Assembly (NCBI RefSeq): GCF_014199195.1
Contig: NZ_JACIJE010000002.1
Span: 248,001 to 312,000 of the forward strand
Reading direction: 5' to 3'
From: Neoroseomonas alkaliterrae
GTDB lineage: Bacteria > Pseudomonadota > Alphaproteobacteria > Acetobacterales > Acetobacteraceae
Length of the DNA: 64,000 nucleotides
Shown here: positions 30,287-38,813 of the stretch, piece after piece
Numbering within the stretch: the stretch's first letter is position 1
Layout of the letters: every line of letters starts with the position of its first letter
Program-made: the position numbers and the translations under genes
The notes under the pieces: model-generated
Database searches by the model: none
What the model was told of the DNA's origin: nothing
Seen by the model: the letters and a program-made list of their open reading frames with translations, nothing else

Positions 30287-31107
30287 GGCGGCTGCTGCTC
30301 GCCATGGCGCTCCTCGCCGCCGCCCCGGTCGCCGCGCAGGGCGTGCCGGAGGCGCTGCGCGGCAGCTGGGCCGAGGGCGAATGCGCCGCGCCCGCCGCGA
30401 TCCTGCACCTCACCGCGCGTTCGGCGGTGCGGCTGCCCGCCGAGGGCGAGGCGCGGCTGTTCCGCTTCCGCTCCCTGCGGATGCACGACGAATGGCATGT
30501 CGGCACCGGCGGCGGGGCGGAGGCGCCGCGGCTGATGCTGCGCGCCGCCGGGGATGCGCTCGACAGCGCGGAGCCCGACGCCAAGACGCGCGACGACCGC
30601 CTGCCTGGCGGCGCGCCGGTCACGCGCTGGCGGCGCTGCGCCGCCCCCACGCCGGGCTTCGCGCTGCTGCATGGCGAAGGGCTCGCCTTCCTTGCTGCGC
30701 TGGAGCGGATCGAGGCGGCCTGCCAGGGCGATGCCCCGCAGGCGTGCATCGCCGCGCTGGTCGCCGAGGCGGATGTCTCCGGCGACGGCGCGCTGAGCGT
30801 GGCCGAGATCGCGCGGCTCCTGCGCGCCGCCGCCTGGGCCATGGCGGTGCATGACGGCGCCGACCAGGGTGGCATCGCCGCCGCCGCCGGCCTCGGCGGC
30901 GTCGCCGCGCTGGCGGCCGCCCGGCTGCTGGTGGAGAGCCTGGATTTCGACGGCGACGGGCGCCTCTCCGCGGCCGAACTGGCGCAGGACCGGACGCGCT
31001 TCCCCGGCGCGGCCGGCAGCCCGGAGGGCCGGCCCGTCGCCATAGAGGCGCTGGCCTCGGGCGCGGGCCTGCTGCGCGGGTTCCTGGAGCGGCTGGCGGG
31101 CGAGTAG
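30283..31107 (+). CDS. Secreted EF-hand protein
   Basis: The 274-residue product has a signal peptide (MRRLLLAMALLAAAPVAAQG) and an N-terminal unknown domain. It has two canonical calcium loops, D164-V-S-G-D-G-A-L-S-V-A-E175 and D221-F-D-G-D-G-R-L-S-A-A-E232. Each has acidic residues at positions 1, 3 or 5, and 12. It should bind calcium in the periplasm or outside. It overlaps the stop of the five-repeat protein, so the two are probably made together and may be partners. Cys34 and Cys119 lie in the N-terminal domain. Confidence 0.82.
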   Translation: MRRLLLAMALLAAAPVAAQGVPEALRGSWAEGECAAPAAILHLTARSAVRLPAEGEARLFRFRSLRMHDEWHVGTGGGAEAPRLMLRAAGDALDSAEPDAKTRDDRLPGGAPVTRWRRCAAPTPGFALLHGEGLAFLAALERIEAACQGDAPQACIAALVAEADVSGDGALSVAEIARLLRAAAWAMAVHDGADQGGIAAAAGLGGVAALAAARLLVESLDFDGDGRLSAAELAQDRTRFPGAAGSPEGRPVAIEALASGAGLLRGFLERLAGE

Positions 31108-31121
31108 CGGCCCTTCGGCCG

Positions 31122-31572
31122 TCACCAGCCCCAATGGCCCCGCAGCGCCGCCGCCGCCTGCCGCAGGGTCGTCTCCGCGGCCGGGATGAAGCGGCCCATG
31201 GTCAGGCAGGCGTGCATCTGGTCCGCGAGGTGCAGATGCGCCACCGCCACGCGTCTCGCCGCGCAGCCGCGACACGATCTCCGCGACATCGCCCTGCATG
31301 GCCTCGACGCCTTCGGGCGGTGCGGGCTCGAGCGCGCGGCGGGTCAGCACCACGATGCGCTTGCCGGCATGGGGCCATGCCGCGAAGCCGCGCGCCTGGT
31401 CCCAGGTGACGCGCCCGGTGAGGATGGTGCCGATCCCGGCCAGGAACCCCGCCAGGCCGTCATCCTGAGCGTCGAACGGCGCGAGCCAGCCGATGCCGCC
31501 ATCCGCATCCGCGAGGCAGCCATCGCGCGACACCGCGGCATGGAGCCGCAGCCGCGCGGCGCCGCCGCTCAT
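31122..31572 (-). pseudogene. Broken dihydrofolate-reductase-like (RibD C-terminal) gene
   Basis: The first about 100 codons (ATG at 31572, ATGA overlap with the opgH stop) give a normal reductase N-terminus, LRLHAAVSRDGCLADADGGIGWLAP followed by GIGTILTGRVTWDQARGFAAW. After SRLRGETR (about 31249) this frame turns into Gly/Pro/Arg-rich sequence running antisense through the EF-hand gene. From the same point another frame shows good coding codons, including ADQMHACLTMGRF and ending RGHWGW with a stop at 31122-31124. That tail is not reductase-like, and the middle of the family (NADPH-binding IWLxGG region) is absent. I infer an internal deletion plus frameshift. Confidence 0.6.
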
Positions 31573-33230
31573 GCGCCGATCTCCTCCGGCATGGCGCAGA
31601 TCCGTCGCTCCCGCAGCCAAGCCGAGACGCGCGGATCGGCGCTCAGCACCGCGAAGGGGATGGCGAGCAGCAGCGAGGCCAGCACCGGCAGGGCCAGCAG
31701 CAGCGCGAGGGGCGAGACCTGCATGAAGCCGAGGCCCAGCACCATGCCGGCGAGCGTCGGCGCACGGAACTGCCGCGCCGCGTCGGACCAGGCCACGCCG
31801 CGATCCGAGCGGTTTTGCGGCGCCCAGCCCACGCGCAGCCCGAAGGGCAGGGCGAGCAGGAAGAGGGACTGCGCCATCAGTCGCGCCGGCTCCATCAGCG
31901 TGGTGAACAGGATCTCCGCGCCCGCGCCGCGCGCGACGGCGCCGCGCCCGCCATAGGCCCGAGCCATGCCGCGGTCGAGGAACAGCTCGGCATAGCCGGC
32001 GAGCTTCGGCGCGTAGTGGCACAGCCAGGTCGCGAGGAGCAGCGCCACGAGCCAGCCCATCGGCGTGCCCTCGGCCCCGCCCGTCAGGCCGTTCAGCGCG
32101 GCGAGCACCAGGATGGCGCACCACAGCGGCGCGCCGGCGAAGAGCAGCATGGCCTGCACGAGCTGCCAGCGCGCCATCCAGGTCTGGCCCGGCAGGCGCA
32201 GCAGCGCGAGATACTGCATGTTGCCGCCGGCCCAGCGCAGGTCCCGCGTCACGAAATCGCCGAAGGTGGGCGGGTTGGCCTCGCTGCTGCCGGCATCGTC
32301 GGGCAGCACGCGCACCTTCCAGCCGGCGGCGGTCAGGCGCGTCGCCTCCACCTGGTCGTGGGAGAGGATGCGGCTGCCGTCGGGCAGCGGCGGCAGGCGG
32401 CAATGCTCGCGGAAGGGGGCGATGCGGATGACGGCGTTGTGGCCCCAATAGGGGCCTTCGTCGCCCTGCCACCAGGCCTGGCCGGTGGCCCAGACGCGCA
32501 TGCCCTGGCGCATGCCGAACTGGAACAGGCGCGGGAAGGCGGCGGTGGCCGGGCGGCCGTGGATGAGCTGCTGGACGATGGCGAGTCTCGGGTCCGCTTC
32601 CAGCACGGCGACGAGGCGCAGCACCGCCTCTGGCGTCATCTCGGAATCGGCGTCGAGGCAGAGGAAATGGTCGAGGCCCCCGGCATGGTTGTCGAGGAAG
32701 TCCATGACGTTGCCGGCCTTGAAGCCCTCGTTGCTCGCGCGCCGGCGGTAATGGGCGTCGGCACGCCCGGCGGCGAAGGCGCGGAAGGCGGCTTCCTCGC
32801 TCTCGGCCGCCGGACCGGCCGGCGTGTCCGACAGCACCCAGAGTTCGAACCGGCCGGCCATGCCGCGCGCGGCCAGCCCGTCCATCAGCCGGCCAAGCGG
32901 GGGCAGCACCGCCGCCATGTCCTCGTTGCGGACGCAGATGGCAATGGCGGTTCGGCCCTCGGGCGGCGGCGGGCGCGCGGCGCGGAGCTGCGGCAGCACG
33001 GCGGCGACCGGGTCGCGCGCGAGGAGCCGTATGCCGAGGCCGATCAGCGCATTGGCGGCGGACAGCGCGCTCCAGGGCACGGTGCCAAGGAAGCAGAGCA
33101 GGATCAGCCCGTCCCAGAGGCTCCAGCCGCCACCGCCCAGCACGAGGACGGCCAGCCGCAGGAGGCCCGCGGTGATGGCCAGCGCCAGGAGGGCGAAGAG
33201 GATGCGGCGGAGCAGGATCGGTTCGGACAC
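31569..33230 (-). CDS. opgH: Glucans biosynthesis glucosyltransferase OpgH/MdoH
   Basis: OpgH makes the beta-1,2-glucan backbone of osmoregulated periplasmic glucans at the inner membrane. The 553-residue protein has two N-terminal helices and a GT2 domain with FLCLDADSEMTPE, HNAVIRIAPFREHC and the processive RDLRWAGGN motif. Several C-terminal helices follow (about 355-530). It is shorter at the N-terminus than the E. coli protein (about 850 residues), as in alphaproteobacterial members. No opgG lies beside it. The broken reductase gene follows with a 4-bp overlap. Confidence 0.9.
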   Translation of the reverse strand: MSEPILLRRILFALLALAITAGLLRLAVLVLGGGGWSLWDGLILLCFLGTVPWSALSAANALIGLGIRLLARDPVAAVLPQLRAARPPPPEGRTAIAICVRNEDMAAVLPPLGRLMDGLAARGMAGRFELWVLSDTPAGPAAESEEAAFRAFAAGRADAHYRRRASNEGFKAGNVMDFLDNHAGGLDHFLCLDADSEMTPEAVLRLVAVLEADPRLAIVQQLIHGRPATAAFPRLFQFGMRQGMRVWATGQAWWQGDEGPYWGHNAVIRIAPFREHCRLPPLPDGSRILSHDQVEATRLTAAGWKVRVLPDDAGSSEANPPTFGDFVTRDLRWAGGNMQYLALLRLPGQTWMARWQLVQAMLLFAGAPLWCAILVLAALNGLTGGAEGTPMGWLVALLLATWLCHYAPKLAGYAELFLDRGMARAYGGRGAVARGAGAEILFTTLMEPARLMAQSLFLLALPFGLRVGWAPQNRSDRGVAWSDAARQFRAPTLAGMVLGLGFMQVSPLALLLALPVLASLLLAIPFAVLSADPRVSAWLRERRICAMPEEIGA

Positions 33231-33283
33231 GGCTGGGTTCTAGGCCCCGCCTGCGGCCGGATTGCGACCGCCCCGCGGCTGCG

Positions 33284-33790
33284 TCAGGCCGGCACCAGCA
33301 CCGCGCCGACGACGTGGATGACGCCGTTGCTGCACAGGATGTTGGGGCGGATGATGCTGCCCGAGGCGCCGGAGGGCGCCGCGCCCGGCCGCGCCGCCTG
33401 GATGCGCGGCTCGTTCGGCGTGCCGCCGACCACCCGGATGTCGATGCCCGACAGCATGCGCACCCGGTTGCCGCGCGCGGCGATGTCGGGCGTGCGCAGC
33501 CGGCCCGCGGCGATCAGGTTCCGCAGCGCCGCGGGGTCGGCGTTGCGGAAGGCTTCCGGCGCCGCGCTCCAGGCGAGGTTCGTCGGCGCGAAGACCGTGT
33601 GCGGGCCGGGGCCGTTCAGCAGCTCGTCGAGGCCCGCGCGGCGCAGCGCGGCGCGGAAGCTCGACAGGTCGGACTGCGTGCCGAGCACGTCCATGATCGG
33701 GAAGCGCCCGTCCAGGGTGACGGGGGTTTCGCAGGCGGAGAGCAGCAGGGCGCCGCCACCGGCGGCGAAGAGGGAACGACGCGAGATCAC
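33284..33790 (-). CDS. Fasciclin-domain lipoprotein
   Basis: The 168-residue product begins ISRRSLFAAGGGALLLSAC with a lipobox (LSAC, Cys20), so it should be a membrane-anchored lipoprotein. A single fasciclin (FAS1) domain follows: FRAALRRAGLDELLNGPGPHTVFAPTNLAW with the H1 motif, and an H2-like ILCSNGVIHVVGAVLVPA at the end. FAS1 domains mediate adhesion or surface interactions. The frame extends to 33871, but AAGGAG placed 9 nt before a GTG at 33790 decides the start and yields the clean lipoprotein signal. Confidence 0.85.
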   Translation of the reverse strand: MISRRSLFAAGGGALLLSACETPVTLDGRFPIMDVLGTQSDLSSFRAALRRAGLDELLNGPGPHTVFAPTNLAWSAAPEAFRNADPAALRNLIAAGRLRTPDIAARGNRVRMLSGIDIRVVGGTPNEPRIQAARPGAAPSGASGSIIRPNILCSNGVIHVVGAVLVPA

Positions 33791-33977
33791 CGGCGCATCT
33801 CCTTGTAACGGCGCGAATCGGGGCCCGGCGAGGGGTGGCGGCCTTTTCGCGCCCCGCGCGGCGCAGGGCAAGCCCCGCCTCTCGCCCCCCGCGGCGGCGG
33901 CGCGCGCGGCCCCTCTCGTGCGGCGGCGTTTCGCGCTACATCACCTCCATCCTTCGGCCACCGGATGCGAGGCTGCC

Positions 33978-35402
33978 TTGGTCCAGATCACCTCTCCCGC
34001 CTTCAAGCGCAACGCCGCGCGCGCACTCGGTGATGCCGGGCTGCAGAAGGCGCTGGGCAAGGCCAAGGGCGCGTTCCTGCAACGCCGCGCCGAGGCGGTG
34101 GCGCGGCTGCCGGAGTTCGAGGCGCTGCGCGAGATCGGGCGCGACATCAAGAACCACACCCTGGCCAATCTCGATGTCTATCTCGAGATCTACGCCGCCA
34201 ATGTGGAACGCGCGGGCGGCACGGTGCACTGGTGCTCGACGGCCGAGGAGGCGCGCGCGGCGGTGCTCGAGATCTGCCGGAAGGCGGGCGCGCGCACCGT
34301 CACCAAGGGCAAGTCCATGATCTCGGAGGAGATCGCCCTCAACGACCATCTCGAACGCCACGGCATCACGCCGGTCGAGACCGACCTCGGCGAATACATC
34401 ATCCAGCTCCGCGGCGAGCACCCGTCCCACATCATCGCCCCCGCCTTCCACCTCAACCGCGAGGACTGGGAGGCGGATTTCCGTCGGATGCACACCGACC
34501 TGCCGGCGGATCGCGTGTTCCACGAGCGCCGCGACATCCTCGCCGAGGCCCGCACCAAGCTGCGCGAGCGTTTCCTCGCCGCCGATGTCGGCATCACCGG
34601 AGCGAATTTCCTGATCGCGGAGACCGGCTCCTCGGTGATCGTGACGAACGAGGGCAATGGCGACCTGACGCAGACGCTGCCGCGCGTGCACATCGCGCTC
34701 GCGTCCATCGAGAAGGTGGTGCCGACGCTCGAGGATGCCTGCACGCTGCTGCGCCTGCTCGCGCGCTCGGCCACGGGGCAGGATTTCTCCGTCTACACGA
34801 CCTTCTCCACCGGGGGGCGCCGGCCGGGCGATCTCGACGGGCCGGAGGAATACCACGTCGTGCTGATCGACAACGGCCGGTCGAACATGATCGGCACCGA
34901 GTTCCAGGAGATGCTGCGCTGCATCCGCTGCGCCGCCTGCATGAACCATTGCCCCGTCTATGGCGTGACCGGCGGCCATGCCTATGGCTGGGTCTATCCC
35001 GGGCCGATGGGCTCGGTGCTGACGCCATCCCTCGTCGGCGTGGACAAGGCTGGGCACCTGCCCAACGCCTCGACCTTCTGCGGCAAGTGCGAGAGCGTCT
35101 GCCCGATGAAGATCCCGCTGCCGAAGATGATGCGCCATTGGCGGGAACGCGAGTTCGAGCGGCACCTGACACCCGCCGCGGCGCGCCGCAATCTCGGCCT
35201 CTGGGCGTGGTTCGCGAAGCGGCCGGGGATGTATCGCCTCGCGACCCGCGCGGCGGTGGGAGCGCTGCGGCTGCTCGGCCGTGGCAAGGGCGCCTTCCGC
35301 TCGCTGCCGCTGGCCGGCGGCTGGACGGCCGGGCGCGACCTGCCGGTGCCGGAGGGCGGCACCTTCATGGCGCGCTACGCGCGGATGCAGCGGGGGCGGT
35401 GA
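33978..35402 (+). CDS. lutB: L-lactate oxidation iron-sulfur protein LutB
   Basis: The 474-residue protein oxidises L-lactate with partners LutA and LutC. It has GANFLIAETGSSVIVTNEGNGD and two 4Fe-4S ligand sets: Cys315/318/321/325 (CIRCAACMNHCPVYG) and Cys368/371/375 (CGKCESVCPMKIPLP). Length equals YkgF. The start is a TTG at 33978 with GAGG 6 nt upstream; no ATG fits. LutA is not adjacent: the preceding gene is the divergent fasciclin lipoprotein. It shares one base with the lutC start (TGATG). Confidence 0.9.
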   Translation: MVQITSPAFKRNAARALGDAGLQKALGKAKGAFLQRRAEAVARLPEFEALREIGRDIKNHTLANLDVYLEIYAANVERAGGTVHWCSTAEEARAAVLEICRKAGARTVTKGKSMISEEIALNDHLERHGITPVETDLGEYIIQLRGEHPSHIIAPAFHLNREDWEADFRRMHTDLPADRVFHERRDILAEARTKLRERFLAADVGITGANFLIAETGSSVIVTNEGNGDLTQTLPRVHIALASIEKVVPTLEDACTLLRLLARSATGQDFSVYTTFSTGGRRPGDLDGPEEYHVVLIDNGRSNMIGTEFQEMLRCIRCAACMNHCPVYGVTGGHAYGWVYPGPMGSVLTPSLVGVDKAGHLPNASTFCGKCESVCPMKIPLPKMMRHWREREFERHLTPAAARRNLGLWAWFAKRPGMYRLATRAAVGALRLLGRGKGAFRSLPLAGGWTAGRDLPVPEGGTFMARYARMQRGR

Positions 35403-36109
35403 TGAGCAGGGACGCCATCCTCTCCGCCATCCGCCGCGGCCTCAGGCGCGGGCCCCTGCCGGCGGACCAGCGCGCCATGATCGAGGGCCGCCTCGCGACG
35501 CATCCGCGCCACCTCATCCCCGCCCGATCGCGCCTGCCGCGCGCGGAGCAGGTGGCACTCTTCATCCGCAACGTGGAGAAGGAGTTCGGCACCGTCGCGC
35601 GCGTTCCCGGCGCGCAGGATGTGCCCGCCGCGGTCGCCGACTACCTGGCGGCGCAGAACCTGCCCTCGCGCTTCGCCCTCGCGCCGCATCCCGAACTCAC
35701 GGGCCTGCCCTGGTCATCGCGCCCGATGCTGGAATTCGAGGCGCGCCGCGCGCAGCCCAGCGACGCCGTCGCGGTGCAGCACGGCTTCGCGGCCATCGCC
35801 GAGACCGGGACGTTGATGCTGCCCTCGGATGCCGCGCGGCCGACCACGCTGAACATCCTGGCCGATACCGGCATCGTCGTGCTGCGCGCCTCGCGCATCG
35901 TCGGCGCCTACGAGGAAGCCTGGGACCTGCTGCGCGCGGAACGGCGCGACCCCGTCACCGGCGGCTTCATGCCGCGCAACGTGATGCTGGTGACCGGCCC
36001 CTCGCGCAGCGCGGACATCGAGCAGACGCTCGAACTCGGCGCGCATGGCCCGCGCCGGCTGCACATCATCCTGCTGGACGACGACCCGGCGGTGCTGCCC
36101 GCCGCATGA
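35402..36109 (+). CDS. lutC: Lactate utilisation protein LutC
   Basis: The 235-residue protein has the LUD domain shared with LutB: FAAIAETGTLMLPSDAARPTTLNILADTGIVVLRASRIVG split between strands, and VTGPSRSADIEQTLELGAHGPRRLHIILLD at the C-terminus. LutC is needed for the lactate oxidation complex. It starts on the base that ends lutB and ends in an ATGA overlap with an Smr-domain gene, so the three form a tight operon. Confidence 0.9.
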   Translation: MSRDAILSAIRRGLRRGPLPADQRAMIEGRLATHPRHLIPARSRLPRAEQVALFIRNVEKEFGTVARVPGAQDVPAAVADYLAAQNLPSRFALAPHPELTGLPWSSRPMLEFEARRAQPSDAVAVQHGFAAIAETGTLMLPSDAARPTTLNILADTGIVVLRASRIVGAYEEAWDLLRAERRDPVTGGFMPRNVMLVTGPSRSADIEQTLELGAHGPRRLHIILLDDDPAVLPAA

Positions 36110-36636
36110 CGCGCCGCCGCCCGCGTGGCCTGAGCGAGGCGGACCGCGCCCTGTGGCGCGCCTATGCGAAGGAGGTCGTGCCCCTGCCGGGCCGCGAACT
36201 GCCGCCCGAGCCCGAGGCGCCCCCGGCGGTGACTTTCGTCGCGGCGGTGTCCGCGCCTCGCCCCGCGCCGCCGCCGCTGCGCTGGACGCTGCCCGAGATC
36301 GCGGTGAACGCGCCGCCGCCGGGCCTCGATGACCGGCGCTGGCGCGACCTGCGGCGCGGGCGCATCCGCCCCGAGCGCACGCTCGACCTGCACGGGCGCC
36401 GCGCGCAGGAGGCGCATGCGGCGGTGCAGGCCTTCCTCGCCGACGCCTATGCCGATGGCCTGCGCTGCGTGGCGGTGATCACCGGCCGCGGCTCCTCGGC
36501 CGAGGGCGGCGTGCTGCGGCGGGAACTGCCGCATTGGCTGAACGCGCCGGATCTGCGGCGCATCATCCTCGGCGCCGCGCATCCGCACAGCGCGAATACG
36601 GGGGCGGTGCATCTGCTGCTGCGCCGGCGGCGCTAG
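36106..36636 (+). CDS. Smr/MutS2 C-terminal-like nuclease-domain protein
   Basis: The 176-residue protein has a disordered Pro-rich N-terminus and a C-terminal Smr domain (about 90-175), with LDLHGRRAQEAHAAVQAFL and VITGRGSSAEGGVLRRELPHWL. Stand-alone Smr proteins of the YdaL/SmrA group cut RNA or DNA in vitro. Its overlap with lutC is a common alphaproteobacterial neighbourhood effect more often seen beside mltA. Here a functional link to lactate use is not implied. Confidence 0.85.
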   Translation: MTRRRPRGLSEADRALWRAYAKEVVPLPGRELPPEPEAPPAVTFVAAVSAPRPAPPPLRWTLPEIAVNAPPPGLDDRRWRDLRRGRIRPERTLDLHGRRAQEAHAAVQAFLADAYADGLRCVAVITGRGSSAEGGVLRRELPHWLNAPDLRRIILGAAHPHSANTGAVHLLLRRRR

Positions 36637-36687
36637 CGCGGCGTTGGCGCCTCGCTCGGGGGCGCCTCGCGCGCATCCCGCCCGCGC

Positions 36688-38550
36688 TCAGCGATCCGTC
36701 AGCCGCAGCTCGATCCGCCGGTTGCGCGCGAGCGCGGCCGGGCCATCCCCGGTGTCTATCGGCTGGGTGTCGCCGAAGCTCGTCGCCGCCACGCGGTTCG
36801 CCGGCAGCCCCTCGGCGATCAGCAGCTGCGCCACCGCGATGGCGCGCGCCGCCGCCAGTTCCCAGTTGCTCGCGAAGCGCGCCGAGCGGATCGGCGTGCG
36901 GTCGGCATGCCCGTCCACCCGCAGCACCCAGCCGATGTCGGGCGGGATCTGCGGCGCGATCTCGAGCAGCACGCGCGCGAGGTCGCGCACTTGCCGCCGT
37001 CCCTCCTCGCTCAGCTCCGCCTGGGCGGGGGCGAACAACACCTCGCCCTGGAAGACGAAACGGTCGCCGACGATGCGCACCTCCGGCCGCTCGCCCAGCA
37101 CCTCGCGCAGCCGGCCGAAGAAGTTCGAGCGGTAGCGCTGCAGCTCCTCGACACGTGCGGCCAACGCCGCGTTCAGCCGCTGGCCGAGCAGGCTGATCTG
37201 CGCGTCGCGATCCCGCCCCGCCGCCTCCTCCATCTCGAGCGCCGTGACGAGGCGCGCGATCTCCGCGCGCAGCGCCTCGACCTGTCGCGTCAGCAGCGCG
37301 ACCTGGGCGCGCGCGCTGTCGGCGAGGCGCGTCTGCTCGGCCGCCTGCGCCTCGGCCGCGCCGGCGCGGCCCGCGGCCTCGGCGCGCAGCGCGTCGGCCT
37401 CGGCGCGGGCGCGCTCGGCGGCGGCGATGCGTTGCGCGGCCTCGCGCTCGGCCTGCTCGCGCGCGCGCTCGGCCGCGGCCTGCACGGTCGCGGCCTGGCG
37501 CGCGATGTCCTCGGCGCGCTGGCGCGCCTGCTCGGCGGCGGCGGCGCGCGAGACCGCCTCGCGCATCGCGGCCTCCGCATCGCGGCGCGCCGCCTCGGCC
37601 GCGCCCGCGCGCTGGGCGGCGGCGCGCGCCTCGGCCTCGGAGGCGCCCGCACGGGCCCGGGCCTCGGCGGCCGCCTGCTCGGCGCTGCGTCGCGCGCGCT
37701 CGGCCTCGGCGGCCGCCTGCTCGGCGCCGCGGCGGGCGCGCTCCTCCTCGCCCGCCCGCGCCAGCGCGGCCTGCGCCTGCCGCTCGAGCTCGTCGCGCAG
37801 CGCCGTCAGCGCCTGCACCTGCTGGTTCAGCCGGGCGAGATCGGCCAGCCGCGCCTCGATCGTCTCGCGATCCACCGCGACCTGGCGGTTCAGCGCGGCG
37901 GCCTCCGCGCGGAGGCGTTCGAGTTCCGCCCGCGCGGCCGCGAGCTCCGCCGCCGTCTGCTGCGCCTGGCGCTCCAGCGCCGCGCGCTGCGCCTCGGTCT
38001 GCTGCAGGCCGCGCCGCGTGTCCGTCAGGTCGCGCGTGGTGCGCGCCACGTCGCTGCCGATCGCCTCGGCGCGCGCCAGCGCCTCGGCCAGTTGCCGCTC
38101 CAGCGTCGCCACACGGTCCGCCGCGCCCCGCCCCGCCACGCCGAGGTCGGAGAGCCGCGCCGCCAGCCGCTCCTGCTCGCTGCGGGCGAAATCGCGCTCC
38201 GCGGCCAGCCTGTCGCGCTCCTCGCGCAGCAGCCCGAGCGAGCGCAGCGCCGCATCGCGCGCCGCCGCCGCCGTCGCGAGTTCCGCCGTGGCGCGCGCGA
38301 GGCCCGAGCGCAGCTCCTCGGCCTGGCCGCGCTCCAGCGCCAGCAGCTCCGCCAGTTCCGAGACCTGCCGGTTCAGCCTCTCCAGCGCCCGGTCGCGCGA
38401 GGAAAGCGCGACCGAGAGGAAGCCCTGCGCCAGCACGAAGACCAGCAGTACGAAGATGATGACCATGAGCAGCGTGGACAGCGCATCCACGTAGCCCGGC
38501 CAGGCATCGAGCCCGTTCCGTCCCCGCCGCCGATCCGACGCGCCTGCCAT
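36688..38550 (-). CDS. MotB-like OmpA-domain protein with very long coiled coil
   Basis: The 620-residue protein starts with a short cytoplasmic tail and a single helix, YVDALSTLLMVIIFVLLVFVL. In it Asp22 occupies the place of the proton-carrying Asp32 of MotB (DLMTTLL in E. coli). A coiled coil of about 420 residues rich in Ala, Arg, Glu and Gln follows, then a C-terminal OmpA domain (about 490-615) with VLFAPAQAELSEEG and VDGHADRTPIRS for murein binding. It pairs with the MotA-like gene upstream, from which a 212-bp palindromic element separates it. No flagellar gene is nearby. Confidence 0.85.
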   Translation of the reverse strand: MAGASDRRRGRNGLDAWPGYVDALSTLLMVIIFVLLVFVLAQGFLSVALSSRDRALERLNRQVSELAELLALERGQAEELRSGLARATAELATAAAARDAALRSLGLLREERDRLAAERDFARSEQERLAARLSDLGVAGRGAADRVATLERQLAEALARAEAIGSDVARTTRDLTDTRRGLQQTEAQRAALERQAQQTAAELAAARAELERLRAEAAALNRQVAVDRETIEARLADLARLNQQVQALTALRDELERQAQAALARAGEEERARRGAEQAAAEAERARRSAEQAAAEARARAGASEAEARAAAQRAGAAEAARRDAEAAMREAVSRAAAAEQARQRAEDIARQAATVQAAAERAREQAEREAAQRIAAAERARAEADALRAEAAGRAGAAEAQAAEQTRLADSARAQVALLTRQVEALRAEIARLVTALEMEEAAGRDRDAQISLLGQRLNAALAARVEELQRYRSNFFGRLREVLGERPEVRIVGDRFVFQGEVLFAPAQAELSEEGRRQVRDLARVLLEIAPQIPPDIGWVLRVDGHADRTPIRSARFASNWELAAARAIAVAQLLIAEGLPANRVAATSFGDTQPIDTGDGPAALARNRRIELRLTDR

Positions 38551-38576
38551 GGTGACTCAGGCGCCCAGGGGTGACG

Positions 38577-38788
38577 CCAGGGGGGCGCCGCCCCCCTGGA
38601 CCCCCCGCCAAGGGCCGAAAGGCCCTTGGAACCCAGAACTCGGTCGGGGATTCCGGGGAGGGGGCATGAAGCGAGCCTGGCGATTGGGGCTCCTGTCGAG
38701 CCCCCTCCCCGGAAGCCCCGATGAAAACCGGTGTCCAGAGGCCTTTCGGCCTCTGGCGGGTGGGTGCGGGAGGGCAGCGCCCTCCCGC
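38577..38788. repeat. Nested dyad element between the MotA-like and MotB-like genes
   Basis: Two paired-hairpin modules face each other around a central inverted repeat. Left module: GC hairpin 38577-38598 and CCAAGGGCC-gaaa-GGCCCTTGG (38607-38628). Right module: CCAGAGGCC-tttc-GGCCTCTGG (38735-38756) and a 10-bp GC hairpin (38766-38788). Between them lie 21-bp arms with one mismatch (38645-38665 and 38700-38720). All parts are symmetric about 38682. It splits a minus-strand operon. Related modules occur at 45505 and 56651. Confidence 0.8.
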
Positions 38789-38813
38789 GGCACGCCGGAG
38801 CCCATCCGCGCCG

